Of a stretch of DNA of 64,000 nt, positions 25,742 through 34,955 are shown one piece after another. This stretch comes from Maricaulis sp017643475 (GTDB taxonomy: Bacteria > Pseudomonadota > Alphaproteobacteria > Caulobacterales > Maricaulaceae), in assembly GCF_047123815.1 (NCBI RefSeq), contig NZ_CP138920.1, forward strand, positions 310,001 through 374,000, written 5' to 3'. Below the pieces are notes generated by a model. That model had not been told where the DNA came from. It searched no databases and saw nothing but the letters and a program-made list of their open reading frames with translations. The translations under genes were made by a program, and so were the position numbers. How positions within the stretch are numbered: the first letter of the stretch is position 1; the number at the start of each line of letters is the position of its first letter.

Positions 25742-26629
25742 TCAGAACGGGATGTTTTGCCCTTCCAGGCCGGCGAGTTTGAGCACGATCAGCAGATCCC
25801 GCAATTCCTGGCGCGCGGCGACATGGCTCATGGTGAACTGAACCGTTGAACCATTCTCGGTCAGGTCCAGCAGGGTCAGCCCCAACGGAAACAGTTCGCG
25901 ATAGATCACACGCTCGGCAAAACCGGGCGCCAGGCGGAAGCCGATGCGTTGGGAGAGCATTTTCAGCCCTTCACCGACACGGCGCTTGTTGCGGGCATCC
26001 AGCATGGCCATGCGATTGCGCATGACGACCCAGTCGATGGAGGATTTCTCAAGCGCAGCCTTGCGCTTGCGGCATTCCCAGACCATCTCGCTGTAAACGC
26101 TTGGCTTGCCCACCTGGTAGGTGTCCGGATCGATCTCCGCCAACAGGTCGAAATCGACAAAACTGTCATTGACCGGCGTGATGATCGTGTCAGCCGATGA
26201 ATGGGCCAGACGTGAATAGTGCGTGTCCGCACCCGGCGCATCGATGATAATGAAATCATTGTGCGTCTTGAGATCAGACAGGAGATCGGAGAAACGCTCC
26301 AGCTCCTCGGCCTCGGCGATATCGAGATCACGGGCAGAGCTGGGGCTCAACAGGACTTCGGCGGGTTGCGGCAGCTCGACATTGCGACGGCGCGACCACT
26401 CACGGCGGTTGGCCAGATAACGTCCGAACGTGCGTTGGCGCAGATCCAGGTCAATTGCGCCGACACTCTTGCCCATGCGCAGAAGCGCGATAGCAAGATG
26501 CATGGCCACGGTGGACTTGCCCGCACCGCCCTTCTCGTTTCCGACGACGATCACGTGGGCGGCAGCGACACCGTCACGTACGCGACCAATAGGTCGGGAT
26601 GGCAATTTGAAATTCGAATGCACCGTCAT
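25742..26629 (-). CDS. mipZ: Division-plane positioning ATPase MipZ
   Basis: A 295-residue ParA/MinD-family ATPase. The deviant Walker A KGGAGKST (about residues 34-41) has the signature Lys, switch I is AIDLDLRQRTFGRYLANR, and Walker B lies in FIIIDAPGADTHYS. The region after Walker A-prime with YLANRREW is characteristic of MipZ rather than ParA. In Caulobacter, MipZ binds ParB near the poles, forms a bipolar gradient and inhibits FtsZ assembly away from midcell. Length and motif spacing match. The J-domain gene follows immediately; a SPOR-like lipoprotein gene sits 81 bp upstream on the same strand. Confidence 0.92.
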   Translation of the reverse strand: MTVHSNFKLPSRPIGRVRDGVAAAHVIVVGNEKGGAGKSTVAMHLAIALLRMGKSVGAIDLDLRQRTFGRYLANRREWSRRRNVELPQPAEVLLSPSSARDLDIAEAEELERFSDLLSDLKTHNDFIIIDAPGADTHYSRLAHSSADTIITPVNDSFVDFDLLAEIDPDTYQVGKPSVYSEMVWECRKRKAALEKSSIDWVVMRNRMAMLDARNKRRVGEGLKMLSQRIGFRLAPGFAERVIYRELFPLGLTLLDLTENGSTVQFTMSHVAARQELRDLLIVLKLAGLEGQNIPF

Positions 26630-26710
26630 GTCCGAAACACTACTTCTCCCGGCTCTCGATCAATACCGCGCGATACACATCTGGCTGTGATTTCGGGGTT
26701 GCCGGAAAGA

Positions 26711-27274
26711 CTATTCGGCCAGCGTCCGGCCCGAAAAGTCAACGGGCATGCAATAGATGTCATGATCCCGCAAACTCGCGCACAGCGCCGCAGCATCGCG
26801 CCGTGTATCAAACGGCCCCGCCTTCAGGCGCAGAAATTCTCCTCGCCCCTCGATATTGCGTCGCTCAAGCCGCGCTTCAAGAGCGGCCAGCTCGGTATGG
26901 GCCTCAGCCAGCTCACGCCAGCCCGATATGGCGTTGTCTTCGATCCGGTAGGATGCCAGATGAACGCCGTGACGCAGGCTCGGCGCATTCATGATATCGA
27001 CCGGTGGTGTCGGCGGCGCGACATCCTCGACTTCCGCCGGAACAGGATCCGGTGGAAACAACACGGCGGCGAGCGCCTGCAGTTCAGCATCAACCCCAGC
27101 CAGGCGATCCGGATCAAAACGGGCCAGGTGGGCAAGCTCGACCGAAGTGCGTTCAGCGAGAGCGGCGGACTGTGTCGGCGCGACGGTGGGCTGGAGCGTG
27201 ATCTGGTTCGCATCCGTCGTCGTCATGCATCCGCCGACGAGGAGCAAACTGGCTGTAACTGCAATTCTTTTCAT
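26711..27274 (-). CDS. Lipoprotein with C-terminal SPOR-like domain
   Basis: A 187-residue protein with a lipoprotein signal peptide (MKRIAVTASLLLVGGC, Cys16 in a GGC lipobox), a Pro/Thr/Val-rich linker, a helical heptad-like region (about 120-145, ELAEAHTELAALEARLERR) and a C-terminal 55-residue region resembling a SPOR domain (FLRLKAGPFDTRRDAAALC). SPOR domains bind denuded peptidoglycan at division septa. The position next to mipZ makes a division or polar cell-wall role reasonable, but the domain match is by eye. The start at 27274 is chosen for the signal peptide; the longer reading adds only Arg/Ser-rich residues. Confidence 0.72.
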   Translation of the reverse strand: MKRIAVTASLLLVGGCMTTTDANQITLQPTVAPTQSAALAERTSVELAHLARFDPDRLAGVDAELQALAAVLFPPDPVPAEVEDVAPPTPPVDIMNAPSLRHGVHLASYRIEDNAISGWRELAEAHTELAALEARLERRNIEGRGEFLRLKAGPFDTRRDAAALCASLRDHDIYCMPVDFSGRTLAE

Positions 27275-27358
27275 GTGACGGCTTCTAGACCGAGTCGTTC
27301 GGCTTGCCTCCCTCATCGCTTATGAGTAAGCCGTCCCAATCCGTTTTACGAGACCACA

Positions 27359-28213
27359 ATGCTCACTCAGCAAATTCCACACGCCACCACCCTCTCCGCT
27401 CTGCGCACCCGTATCAAATCCTGGCGCCAGGACGGACAGACTGTGGGCTTTGTCCCGACCATGGGCGCGCTGCATGACGGTCATCTCTCGCTGGTCCGCC
27501 TGGCCAAGGCCCATTGCGACAAGGTCGTTGCCAGCGTCTTCGTCAATCCGGCTCAGTTCGCCGAAGGTGAGGATTTTGACGCCTATCCACGCGCGGTCAT
27601 CGACGACTCCGCGAAGCTGGCGCTGGAAAAATGCGACCTGGTCTACCTGCCGGAACGCGAGGCGATGTATCCGGACGGCTTTGCCAGCGAGATTATCGTC
27701 AAGGGCGCCGCTGAAGGCCTGGAAAGCGACAGCCGCCCCCACTTTTTCAATGGTGTGGCGACCGTGGTATGCAAACTCTTCAACCAGGTCAGGCCCGACG
27801 TCGCCGTGTTCGGTGAGAAGGATTATCAACAGCTGCAGGTCATCCGGCAGATGGTGCGCGATCTCGATCTCGGCATCGACATTATTCCCGGCGAGATCGT
27901 GCGTGAAAAGGACGGCCTGGCCATGTCCTCGCGCAATGCCTACCTGTCCGAGGAAAACCGCGCCCGTGCAGCAGAGCTGAACAAGATCATCTTTGCCCTC
28001 GCAGCGGAACTGCGCCAGGGAGAGCCGCTGAATGCTGCCCTGGAAACAGCACGTGCCAGCGCAGAAAATGCTTTCGACGCAGTTGATTACCTGGATGTCC
28101 GAAATGCGAAAACCCTGGCCAGGTTCGATGGCGACACGCTCGACGGACCGGCACGGGTCCTGGCTACGGTGCGCCTGGGCGAAACACGCCTGCTGGACAA
28201 TTGCGCAGTCTAG
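27359..28213 (+). CDS. panC: Pantothenate synthetase
   Basis: A 284-residue enzyme that condenses pantoate with beta-alanine using ATP in vitamin B5/CoA synthesis. Visible signatures are PTMGALHDGHLSLV (HIGH-type nucleotide motif, about residues 31-44), SVFVNPAQF (about 60), FGEKDYQQL (about 152) and MSSRNAYL (the KMSKS-equivalent, about 187). Length is standard. The gene stands alone on the plus strand, with the lipoprotein gene divergent 84 bp away and the cyclotransferase gene 60 bp downstream; no panB or panD is near. Confidence 0.97.
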   Translation: MLTQQIPHATTLSALRTRIKSWRQDGQTVGFVPTMGALHDGHLSLVRLAKAHCDKVVASVFVNPAQFAEGEDFDAYPRAVIDDSAKLALEKCDLVYLPEREAMYPDGFASEIIVKGAAEGLESDSRPHFFNGVATVVCKLFNQVRPDVAVFGEKDYQQLQVIRQMVRDLDLGIDIIPGEIVREKDGLAMSSRNAYLSEENRARAAELNKIIFALAAELRQGEPLNAALETARASAENAFDAVDYLDVRNAKTLARFDGDTLDGPARVLATVRLGETRLLDNCAV

Positions 28214-28273
28214 CCTTTCTCCTGCCCGAATTGACGCTAATCTGACCTCTGCGACACCATCGGGGACCGAGAC

Positions 28274-29041
28274 ATGCTGCGTATTATCCTAGCCGCCTCC
28301 CTGCTTGCAGGATTGGGCTCTGCGGCGCCGGCCCAGAACCGTCCGAGCATTTTGCGCCCGGAAGTCGTGGCGCAATACCCGCATGACACCGCTGCCTATA
28401 CCCAAGGCCTTTTCATCTCCGACAACCAGCTTTTCGAGAGCACCGGCCAGGTTGGCGAATCCAATCTGCGACGCGTGGAGCTGGAGACTGGCGCCGTACT
28501 CGACCAGCGCGACCTGCCCGGACGTGTCTTCGGCGAAGGCAGCACACGCATAGGCAATGAGATCTTTGTCCTCACCTGGCGCGCCCAGCAGGGTTTCATC
28601 TATGACGCCAATACGCTCGAACAGACCGATCGCTTCACCTATCCCGGGGAAGGCTGGGGACTGACGACGGATGGCCAGCAGCTGATCATGAGCGACGGCA
28701 CCGCCCAGCTGCGTTTCATGGATCCGCAAACGCTGGAACTCACTCGCGAGCTGGATGTAACACTCAATGGCCGCCCGGTTCGTCGCCTGAACGAGCTGGA
28801 ATGGGTCGAGGGTGAGATCTGGGCCAATGTCTGGCTGACCAATCACATCGTGCGCATCAACCCGGAGGGTGGCAGCGTCACGGGTATTATCGATGTGCGC
28901 GATCTGGTGCCCCAGACCCTGCGCAATGATCGCGACGCCGTGCCCAACGGCATCGCCTACAATCCGGAAACGGGACAGATTTTCCTGACAGGCAAGCTCT
29001 GGCCAGTGCTTTACGAAGTCCGCCTGCCCGACGAAAGCTGA
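28274..29041 (+). CDS. Glutaminyl-peptide cyclotransferase (plant-type beta-propeller), exported
   Basis: A 255-residue protein with a signal peptide (LRIILAASLLAGLGSAAPAQ) and the five-bladed propeller sequence of the papaya-type glutamine cyclotransferase family: YPHDTAAYTQGLFI near residue 37, FGEGSTRIG, DGTAQLRFMDP and the C-terminal PNGIAYNPETGQIFLTGKLW. Members convert N-terminal Gln to pyroglutamate. The periplasmic location fits protection of exported proteins. It may share a transcript with panC (60-bp gap), and it converges without a gap on the DUF1489 gene. Confidence 0.9.
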   Translation: MLRIILAASLLAGLGSAAPAQNRPSILRPEVVAQYPHDTAAYTQGLFISDNQLFESTGQVGESNLRRVELETGAVLDQRDLPGRVFGEGSTRIGNEIFVLTWRAQQGFIYDANTLEQTDRFTYPGEGWGLTTDGQQLIMSDGTAQLRFMDPQTLELTRELDVTLNGRPVRRLNELEWVEGEIWANVWLTNHIVRINPEGGSVTGIIDVRDLVPQTLRNDRDAVPNGIAYNPETGQIFLTGKLWPVLYEVRLPDES

Positions 29042-29479
29042 TTACCAGGCGCCCAGTTCCATCAGCTTGGCACGCAGATCATCCGGCAGGCCTTCACCGC
29101 CCTCGCCCGGCCCCGACAGATCGCGCGGCGCGTCTTCCGGCTTGAGATAACGCCAGCCCTGAAACGGTCGCTTCGGAGACGGAGAAGTCCGGATTACCTC
29201 GGGAGCCATGATGATCGCACAGCGCTTGATGCCGTCCTCACCCTGGACATGTTCCAGCGAGATGATCTCTGACCGGCACTGGATCGAGCCATTGATCACC
29301 CAGTAGAGGGACCCACCGCTTTCGATCTCGGGCTTTTTGGTGGGGAACATGCGCGTGACATGCACGATGACTTCCGGCTCGCCGGCTGCGCGACGACGTT
29401 CGCATTCCTCATTGCGCCAGCGCTCGAGCTGCTCGATGGAGCTGACCCCGACGCAGAGTTTGACCAGATGCATGACCAT
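29042..29479 (-). CDS. DUF1489 family protein
   Basis: A 145-residue soluble protein widely conserved in alphaproteobacteria. It begins HLVKLCVGVSSIEQLERW, contains VTRMFPTKKPE and a hydrophobic SLYWVINGSIQCRSEI strand, and ends with the FQGWRYLKPEDAPRDL motif typical of the family. No biochemical function is established. The gene ends one base after the cyclotransferase stop on the other strand. The start at 29479 or two codons later cannot be separated; neither has a clear ribosome site. Confidence 0.85.
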   Translation of the reverse strand: MVMHLVKLCVGVSSIEQLERWRNEECERRRAAGEPEVIVHVTRMFPTKKPEIESGGSLYWVINGSIQCRSEIISLEHVQGEDGIKRCAIIMAPEVIRTSPSPKRPFQGWRYLKPEDAPRDLSGPGEGGEGLPDDLRAKLMELGAW

Positions 29480-29540
29480 GCAATGGATCTAGGACACAAC
29501 AGGGCCAGCGTCAAAGCCGACCCTGCTGATCAGGCGTGGA

Positions 29541-30236
29541 TTACTGCGCGAGGTACTCGATGTCGGAAAATTCGATCTCGACCGCCTGTTCCATGGTCTG
29601 AAAAGCGGCGCTGGCCTCGAATTGCTGGACGGAGCGCGTCATCACCGGGGCCGGCAGGCCATCGATCTGAGTGTAGATCTGGCGGATCTCGAACGCATTG
29701 ATGCGAACCGCGAAATTCGGCTTGAAACTGTCTTCCGCAAAGATCCGGACCTCGTGCACGCGGGCCGGGTCATCACTGATCGTCAGCACGCCGGTCAGAT
29801 GCTCGGAAAAATCCATGTCATTGGCTGCGATGATCGGAGTGAAGGCAAAATGGCTCAATCCGCCAGCGGCCTCGATCAGGCTCATCGTTCCCGGTTCATA
29901 GTCGAAATCGGTCGTACTGAAAAACAGGCCGGAACCTTCGTCCTCGTCCTCGCTGGGATCGATGACATCTTCCCAGATCGCGCGAAGATTTTCGTCCAGC
30001 GCGTCTTCGGCCGGCGATATCAGCGTCCATTGCTGTCCTTGCGCCTGCGCGCCGTCAAAATCGCCGACAAGCTGTCCCTCGCCCGTCGAGATCGACATGC
30101 GGAAACGCCAGTTGTCACGATGCCCGTCATCGACGCTCGCGCTCAGCGCTTCAACGACCGGTGACGGCAGATCGGGATCCTCGAGGGTGGCTGCTGCTCC
30201 GAAAACGAGCAGACTCAGGGCTGTGGTCACAAACAT
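29541..30236 (-). CDS. Exported hypothetical protein, acidic
   Basis: A 231-residue protein with a signal peptide (FVTTALSLLVFGAAATLE) and an acidic, beta-rich mature part containing an Asp/Glu cluster (DPSEDEDEGSGLFF) near residue 115 and a hydrophobic C-terminal region rich in Val/Phe. No family is recognised; the overall look is of a periplasmic or outer-membrane-associated beta protein. The start at 30236 is preceded by GGAGAG and gives the signal peptide; the longer reading to 30392 does not. It follows the cupin-like gene by 67 bp and may be its downstream partner. Confidence 0.6.
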   Translation of the reverse strand: MFVTTALSLLVFGAAATLEDPDLPSPVVEALSASVDDGHRDNWRFRMSISTGEGQLVGDFDGAQAQGQQWTLISPAEDALDENLRAIWEDVIDPSEDEDEGSGLFFSTTDFDYEPGTMSLIEAAGGLSHFAFTPIIAANDMDFSEHLTGVLTISDDPARVHEVRIFAEDSFKPNFAVRINAFEIRQIYTQIDGLPAPVMTRSVQQFEASAAFQTMEQAVEIEFSDIEYLAQ

Positions 30237-30303
30237 ACACGCTCTCCATTTCCCCGGCCCGAGGGGTTTATAGACACAAGCAGGACGTGCGTCTTGCGCA
30301 AAA

Positions 30304-31257
30304 TCACGCAGCGTCGCGATCAACGAACCCGCTACGGCTGTCCAGATCAATATCGAATGTGGTTTCACTTTTGGGCATGGGCTTCTTGCCATCGCCGAAG
30401 AGCTTCAGCTTCACCTTGTAGGCCAAATTGATCAGTCCCTTGAAGGCGGCTCCCGGTCCCGTCGTGGCCGTCGATGTCGGCGTATAGCCGAACTGTCGGC
30501 GCAGGACCCCGTTTGCGAACAGGATGGAATTGAGCTTGCGCGATTGCGGCGTCGAGATCTCGAACGGCACCGAGACATTCAGCCCGCTTTGGTTTTCGAT
30601 CCGGTGGGGGCCGTGCAGCGGCCAGTTCGCGGCCATACCCGGCTGCAGGTCGATGGTGAACGCATCCGCATCCCAGGCCGGGTCAAAGGGGATATCCTCA
30701 GTCTGATCATGATGCAGCACTGCCTCGACATCGTCGCGGTTGAGATAGGGCATTTGCGGCGGATAGGTGCGGAAACGCTTAACACCGCGCATGTGCCACA
30801 ACATGGTTTCCGAGACATCGGAGTGACAAAAGACCTGCGCCGTGGGCGAGGATATCAGGATACCGGCCTCGGCCGAGAGCGGTTTGAACCCCGGATCGGC
30901 CTTGCGCATGTCTTCCAGCATCGCTTCATAGATCGGGCGATACTCCGGGTCACGGTCCATGGCATGGCGCAAATTGATCCACAGCTTGCCATTGCGAACG
31001 GCTTCGATCAGCTCTTCGCCGGACAGTTTTCCAGGATCACCGGCGCGCCAGCTGTCCCGATCGGTGGCATCATCGCCCATCGTACAAAAATCGCACAGAT
31101 CGCGCGGATGGCGATCGATCAGCGCAGCCAGGGCTACATCGGAAAAAGCGTGATGTTCGTGATAGTTATGCTGAACCACGACCGGTGTTTTGCGGAAATC
31201 CCGCCTGGCTTCCGGCGACCACTGGCTTGAAAAGCGTAGCATGTGAGTGTCGCGCAT
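30304..31257 (-). CDS. Cupin-like/JmjC-fold protein, possible Fe(II) oxygenase
   Basis: A 317-residue soluble protein. The pattern FCHSDVSETMLWHMRGVKRFRTYPP (split over residues about 155-180) with HSD and a distal HGPHRIEN (about 240) resembles the HxD...H metal triad of JmjC/cupin-8 oxygenases and related aspartyl hydroxylases. The C-terminus has a basic KVKLKLF helix. The substrate is unknown. The start at 31257 follows a GGGAGCG site, and an in-frame start ten codons upstream lacks one. No clear pathway neighbours. Confidence 0.65.
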   Translation of the reverse strand: MRDTHMLRFSSQWSPEARRDFRKTPVVVQHNYHEHHAFSDVALAALIDRHPRDLCDFCTMGDDATDRDSWRAGDPGKLSGEELIEAVRNGKLWINLRHAMDRDPEYRPIYEAMLEDMRKADPGFKPLSAEAGILISSPTAQVFCHSDVSETMLWHMRGVKRFRTYPPQMPYLNRDDVEAVLHHDQTEDIPFDPAWDADAFTIDLQPGMAANWPLHGPHRIENQSGLNVSVPFEISTPQSRKLNSILFANGVLRRQFGYTPTSTATTGPGAAFKGLINLAYKVKLKLFGDGKKPMPKSETTFDIDLDSRSGFVDRDAA

Positions 31258-31464
31258 TGATCCGCTCCCTGCTTGTTCGCCCTTCAAGCAGCAAGGAGTG
31301 TGCCGAATTCAACGCGCGCGGGAATCAGGCTTAACTTTCGTCGAAGCAGGTCGTTGTATTATGCCTAGATTAAGTTGGCTCATCATTGCGAAATTGTCGA
31401 ACACCGTAATACGAACGGACATTTATCCATCTGACAACGCCCCCCCCAGGAAGGCCATAAACTC

Positions 31465-31854
31465 ATGAGACTGTTCGCAACAGTTATAGCCTGCCTCTAT
31501 CTGCTCTACGGACTGGCCTGGGGAGTATTGGTAACGGGAGCTCTGGCTGGCATGCTCCACACAACGATTTTCGGCATCGATCTGGCCGGCTTTATCCGCA
31601 ATGTTCCCCTTGTCAGCATTCTTGTCTTTTATCTCACGCTCAGCCTGTTGATCATCGCGGTCGTGCGCATCCTGCAATGGAAACGGGGCATGACCTACCT
31701 GTTTGGCCTTGCCCTTGGCTGCCACCTGCTGGTCTGGTTGAGCATATCATCGCAGGCCATTTACTCGGGCCAACTCGGCCCATACGTGTTCGTCGCAGCC
31801 TTTTGTGCCTTGTATGCGCTTTGGATTAGCGAGAACAAGATGACATCGCGCTAG
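31465..31854 (+). CDS. Small four-span membrane protein
   Basis: A 129-residue protein with four hydrophobic segments (about 3-25, 35-62, 72-95 and 100-122), short loops and a Lys/Ser/Arg tail. No motif is recognised. An AGGAAGG ribosome site precedes the ATG, and directly before it is a run of eight C (31440-31447), a possible slippage tract in the leader. It converges on mccA with a 4-bp overlap. Confidence 0.6.
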   Translation: MRLFATVIACLYLLYGLAWGVLVTGALAGMLHTTIFGIDLAGFIRNVPLVSILVFYLTLSLLIIAVVRILQWKRGMTYLFGLALGCHLLVWLSISSQAIYSGQLGPYVFVAAFCALYALWISENKMTSR

Positions 31855-33851
31855 GCGTCAGCGGTTTCTTCCTGCATGGCGACCAGAACATCGCCGTCGG
31901 CAACCTGATCTCCTGTCGCGACCGCAACTTCACCGATCACACCGTCACGCGGCGCCGGCAGGGAATGCTCCATCTTCATCGCTTCAAGCACCACCAGAGC
32001 CTGGCCCTTGGTCACGGCATCTCCGGTTTTGACGTTGAGCGCGAGCACCTTGCCCGGCATCGGCGCCTTGATCACGCCGCCGGCGTCAGCTGCATCTGCG
32101 GCCGCTTCGGGGTGCGGGAAGGCGTAGAGTTCGGAGTGGCCGCAGGCCGAAACCAGATAGCCCTGTTCAAGGAAATCCACCTCGGCGCTGACCCATCCGT
32201 CATTCACTGTCGCCCGGAAAAGATATCCCTCGTCACCGCCACTACCGTCGAGATCGTGCAGCTCCAGCGTATGGTCTCCCACGGTGACGCTCATATCCTC
32301 GTCATCAAGTGAGAGCACGACCGTGATGGCATCATCGCCCACTTCAAACCGATCGCCCAGACGCGGGGTCGCGTTCAAACGCCAGCCATCTGCCACCGCA
32401 AACGGATCTGCATAATCACTGCCATCGCCATTTTCGAGCATGGAGGTCAGGGCCGCAAAACCGGCCGCGACCAGATCGACAGCCGGCGGGACCAGATCGG
32501 TCTCCCGTTCGCCGATAAAGCCCGTGGTGAGCTTCTCGTCGAGAAAGTCCGGATGCAGCACACAATTGCGCAGGAAACCGCCATTGGTCTTCACCGGCCA
32601 GACGGCCAGCTCATCCAGCGCGTCCGCCATCAGATGTGCCGCAGACGTACGATTATGATCATGCACAATGACCTTGGCGATCATCGGGTCGTAGTGAAGC
32701 GAGACCTCGCCTCCCTCCTCGACGCCTGTATCGACACGCACACCACCGCCTTCTTCCGGCAGGCGCAGAATGTTCAGCGGGCCAGTGGACGGCAAGAAAC
32801 CCGACTGAGGGTCCTCGGCGTAAAGCCGCGCTTCCATGGCATGGCCCTGCAGGCTGATCTCGTTCTGCTCGGGCACGCTGCCACCGGAGGCAACATGCAG
32901 CTGAAGCTCGACGAGGTCGAGGCCGGTGACCTCCTCGGTGACCGGATGCTCCACCTGAAGACGCGTGTTCATCTCCATGAAATAGAAGCCGTCTTCGCGA
33001 AGCGGCCCCGAGCCGTCCACGATGAACTCAACCGTGCCCGCACCGACATAGTTCACGGCTTTCGCCGCATTGATGGCTGCGGAACACATGGCCGCGCGAA
33101 CCGCTGGCGTCATGCCTGGCGCGGGCGCTTCCTCAATCACTTTCTGATGGCGACGCTGCAGGGAGCAGTCGCGCTCATAGAGGTGAATGACCCGGCCGCG
33201 GCTGTCGCCGAAGACCTGGACCTCGATATGGCGTGGGTTGGTGATGAATTTCTCGATCAGGACACGGTCGTCACCGAAACTCTTCGAGGCCTCACGCTGG
33301 CAGCTTTCCAACGAGGAAAAGAAATCCTCGGCGTCATCGACCTTGCGCATGCCCTTGCCGCCACCGCCGGCTACGGCCTTGATCAGAACCGGATAACCGA
33401 TCTTGTCAGCAGCCGACCTGAGCACTTCCGGATCCTGGTTTTCTTCGTGATAACCTGGCGTTACCGGAACCATCGCCTTTTCCATCAGAGCTTTCGCCTG
33501 ATCCTTCAGCCCCATGGCCCGGATAGCCTCAGCAGACGGACCGACAAAGATGATGTCATTGGCCGCACAGGACTCGGCAAACTCGGCATTCTCGGACAGG
33601 AAGCCGTAACCCGGGTGGATCGCCTCGGCACCGGTCTGTTTCGCAACCTCGATAATCTTGTCCGCCAGCAGATAGCTTTCCGATGCCGCGGCGGGTCCAA
33701 TCAGAACCGCCTCGTCCGCCTCACGCACATGCGGAGCGTCAGCATCGGCCTCGGAATAGACAGCAATACAGCGAATGCCCAAACGCTGGGCGGTTCTCAT
33801 GACACGGCGGGCGATCTCGCCCCGATTGGCAATAAGCAGCGAATTGATCAT
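31851..33851 (-). CDS. mccA: 3-Methylcrotonyl-CoA carboxylase biotin-containing alpha subunit
   Basis: A 666-residue biotin carboxylase/carrier fusion. The ATP-grasp biotin carboxylase domain (about 1-445) starts SLLIANRGEIARRV and includes GGGGKGMR and MEMNTRLQVEHPVTE. A middle domain (about 450-590) follows, then the biotinyl domain with the AMKM lysine near residue 630, after APMPGKV. It carboxylates enzyme-bound biotin; the partner MccB at 37873-39480 transfers CO2 to 3-methylcrotonyl-CoA. The assignment to methylcrotonyl rather than propionyl carboxylase rests on the nearby mccB, ivd and hydratase genes of leucine catabolism. The ATG at 33851 overlaps the DUF817 stop; a longer reading through that gene is an artefact. 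Confidence 0.88.
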   Translation of the reverse strand: MINSLLIANRGEIARRVMRTAQRLGIRCIAVYSEADADAPHVREADEAVLIGPAAASESYLLADKIIEVAKQTGAEAIHPGYGFLSENAEFAESCAANDIIFVGPSAEAIRAMGLKDQAKALMEKAMVPVTPGYHEENQDPEVLRSAADKIGYPVLIKAVAGGGGKGMRKVDDAEDFFSSLESCQREASKSFGDDRVLIEKFITNPRHIEVQVFGDSRGRVIHLYERDCSLQRRHQKVIEEAPAPGMTPAVRAAMCSAAINAAKAVNYVGAGTVEFIVDGSGPLREDGFYFMEMNTRLQVEHPVTEEVTGLDLVELQLHVASGGSVPEQNEISLQGHAMEARLYAEDPQSGFLPSTGPLNILRLPEEGGGVRVDTGVEEGGEVSLHYDPMIAKVIVHDHNRTSAAHLMADALDELAVWPVKTNGGFLRNCVLHPDFLDEKLTTGFIGERETDLVPPAVDLVAAGFAALTSMLENGDGSDYADPFAVADGWRLNATPRLGDRFEVGDDAITVVLSLDDEDMSVTVGDHTLELHDLDGSGGDEGYLFRATVNDGWVSAEVDFLEQGYLVSACGHSELYAFPHPEAAADAADAGGVIKAPMPGKVLALNVKTGDAVTKGQALVVLEAMKMEHSLPAPRDGVIGEVAVATGDQVADGDVLVAMQEETADA

Positions 33852-34747
33852 GGAGAATCTCGGTCTGAAGACGGGTTTGAGCCGTTGTATTGCACAGCCG
33901 CGACGAGGACGAAACTGATGATCATCAGAAGATACCACGAACCAAGCTTGCTCAGGGACACCATTTGCCAGGCATGTTCTTGCCCGGGATAGGACCAGGC
34001 GCGGGCAAATGTGCCGATATTCTCGGCAAACCAGATGAACAACGCGACCAGGACAAAGCCGATCACCAACGGCATAGGCCGGTGCGCGGCATCCGGCCTG
34101 AACCAGACCACACAGCGCCCGTAGATCAGCACCGTTGCAATGAAAAGTCCCATCCGGATATCGGGCAGATAATGGTGCGCGAAGAAATTGATATAGACCG
34201 CCAGCGCCAGCACGCCCTGCAGCCAGAGTGGCGGGAAGCGGTCGAACCGGAACTCGAATATCCGCCACACACGCGCCAGATAGGATCCGACCGCGGCGTA
34301 CATGAAACCGGAAAACAGCGGCACGCCGGCGATTCGCAGGAAACTCTCTTCCGGATAGACCCAGCTACCCGCATAGGTCTTGAAGATCTCCATCGCCGTG
34401 CCGACCACGTGAAAGACAGCGATGACCCTCGCTTCCTCCCAACTCTCCAACTTGCTGGCAATCAGCCCGATCTGGATCATCAGCGCGGCGAGCGTCAGAA
34501 AATCATAGCGGGGAAGCGGAGCGTCCGGCGGGTACCAGAGAAAGGTCACCAGCAGCAGCGCCAGCATCAATCCGCCGAAGAGGCAGGCCCAGGCCTGTTT
34601 GATGCCAAAGGCGAGAAACTCGAACAGGCCCTGCGTCCACGGCCCTTTCACAAAGGCCTGGCGAAACGCCTCGCGACGCTCATGCAGAATTGCGCGTGGA
34701 TCGAACCCGGCCAGCAGCGCCCTACTCCGCCCATTCGGCGCTGACAA
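33848..34747 (-). CDS. DUF817 family membrane protein (TTG start)
   Basis: A 299-residue protein with eight to nine hydrophobic segments and the conserved start FGIKQAWACLFGG, then HVVGTAMEIFKTYAGSWVYPE (split) and SGFMYAAVGSYLARVW, which is the DUF817 pattern. No function is established for this family. The start is a TTG at 34747 with GGAG ten bases upstream; no ATG lies nearer the first span. It overlaps mccA by 4 bp downstream and the small gene upstream by 26 bp. It sits between two leucine-catabolism genes, but this may reflect only operon packing. Confidence 0.78.
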   Translation of the reverse strand: MSAPNGRSRALLAGFDPRAILHERREAFRQAFVKGPWTQGLFEFLAFGIKQAWACLFGGLMLALLLVTFLWYPPDAPLPRYDFLTLAALMIQIGLIASKLESWEEARVIAVFHVVGTAMEIFKTYAGSWVYPEESFLRIAGVPLFSGFMYAAVGSYLARVWRIFEFRFDRFPPLWLQGVLALAVYINFFAHHYLPDIRMGLFIATVLIYGRCVVWFRPDAAHRPMPLVIGFVLVALFIWFAENIGTFARAWSYPGQEHAWQMVSLSKLGSWYLLMIISFVLVAAVQYNGSNPSSDRDSP

Positions 34748-34955
34748 CGCCGCTCGGCTCCTGTCTGCGCGCCTTGCGAAGTCGGGTCATCGAGCCGTGA
34801 TTGCACGCCTCCATCGACTGTTCGTCGAGCCAGTCATTCACCAGCTGGATAAACTCTCCGTGTCCGCTTGCAGCAACTTCGATGGACGCCGACCGTTTTT
34901 CACCACCGCCCTTGGGCATGGCGACTATTCCGGATCTGTAGAGCGAGCGCTCCAT
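34722..34955 (-). CDS. Small basic hypothetical protein between hydratase and DUF817 genes
   Basis: A 77-residue soluble protein, basic at both ends, with a central helix GEFIQLVNDWLDEQSMEACN. No family is recognised. The start is supported by a TAATG overlap with the enoyl-CoA hydratase stop, and its 3' end runs 26 bp into the DUF817 gene. Coupling on both sides suggests a real gene in the transcript from the hydratase to mccA. An internal ATG at 34919 would shorten it by 12 residues. Confidence 0.5.
   Translation of the reverse strand: MERSLYRSGIVAMPKGGGEKRSASIEVAASGHGEFIQLVNDWLDEQSMEACNHGSMTRLRKARRQEPSGVVSAEWAE

Noticed and set aside
32553..33992. A 479-codon open frame opposite mccA
   Set aside because: Antisense shadow of mccA; no start signal and no family pattern.
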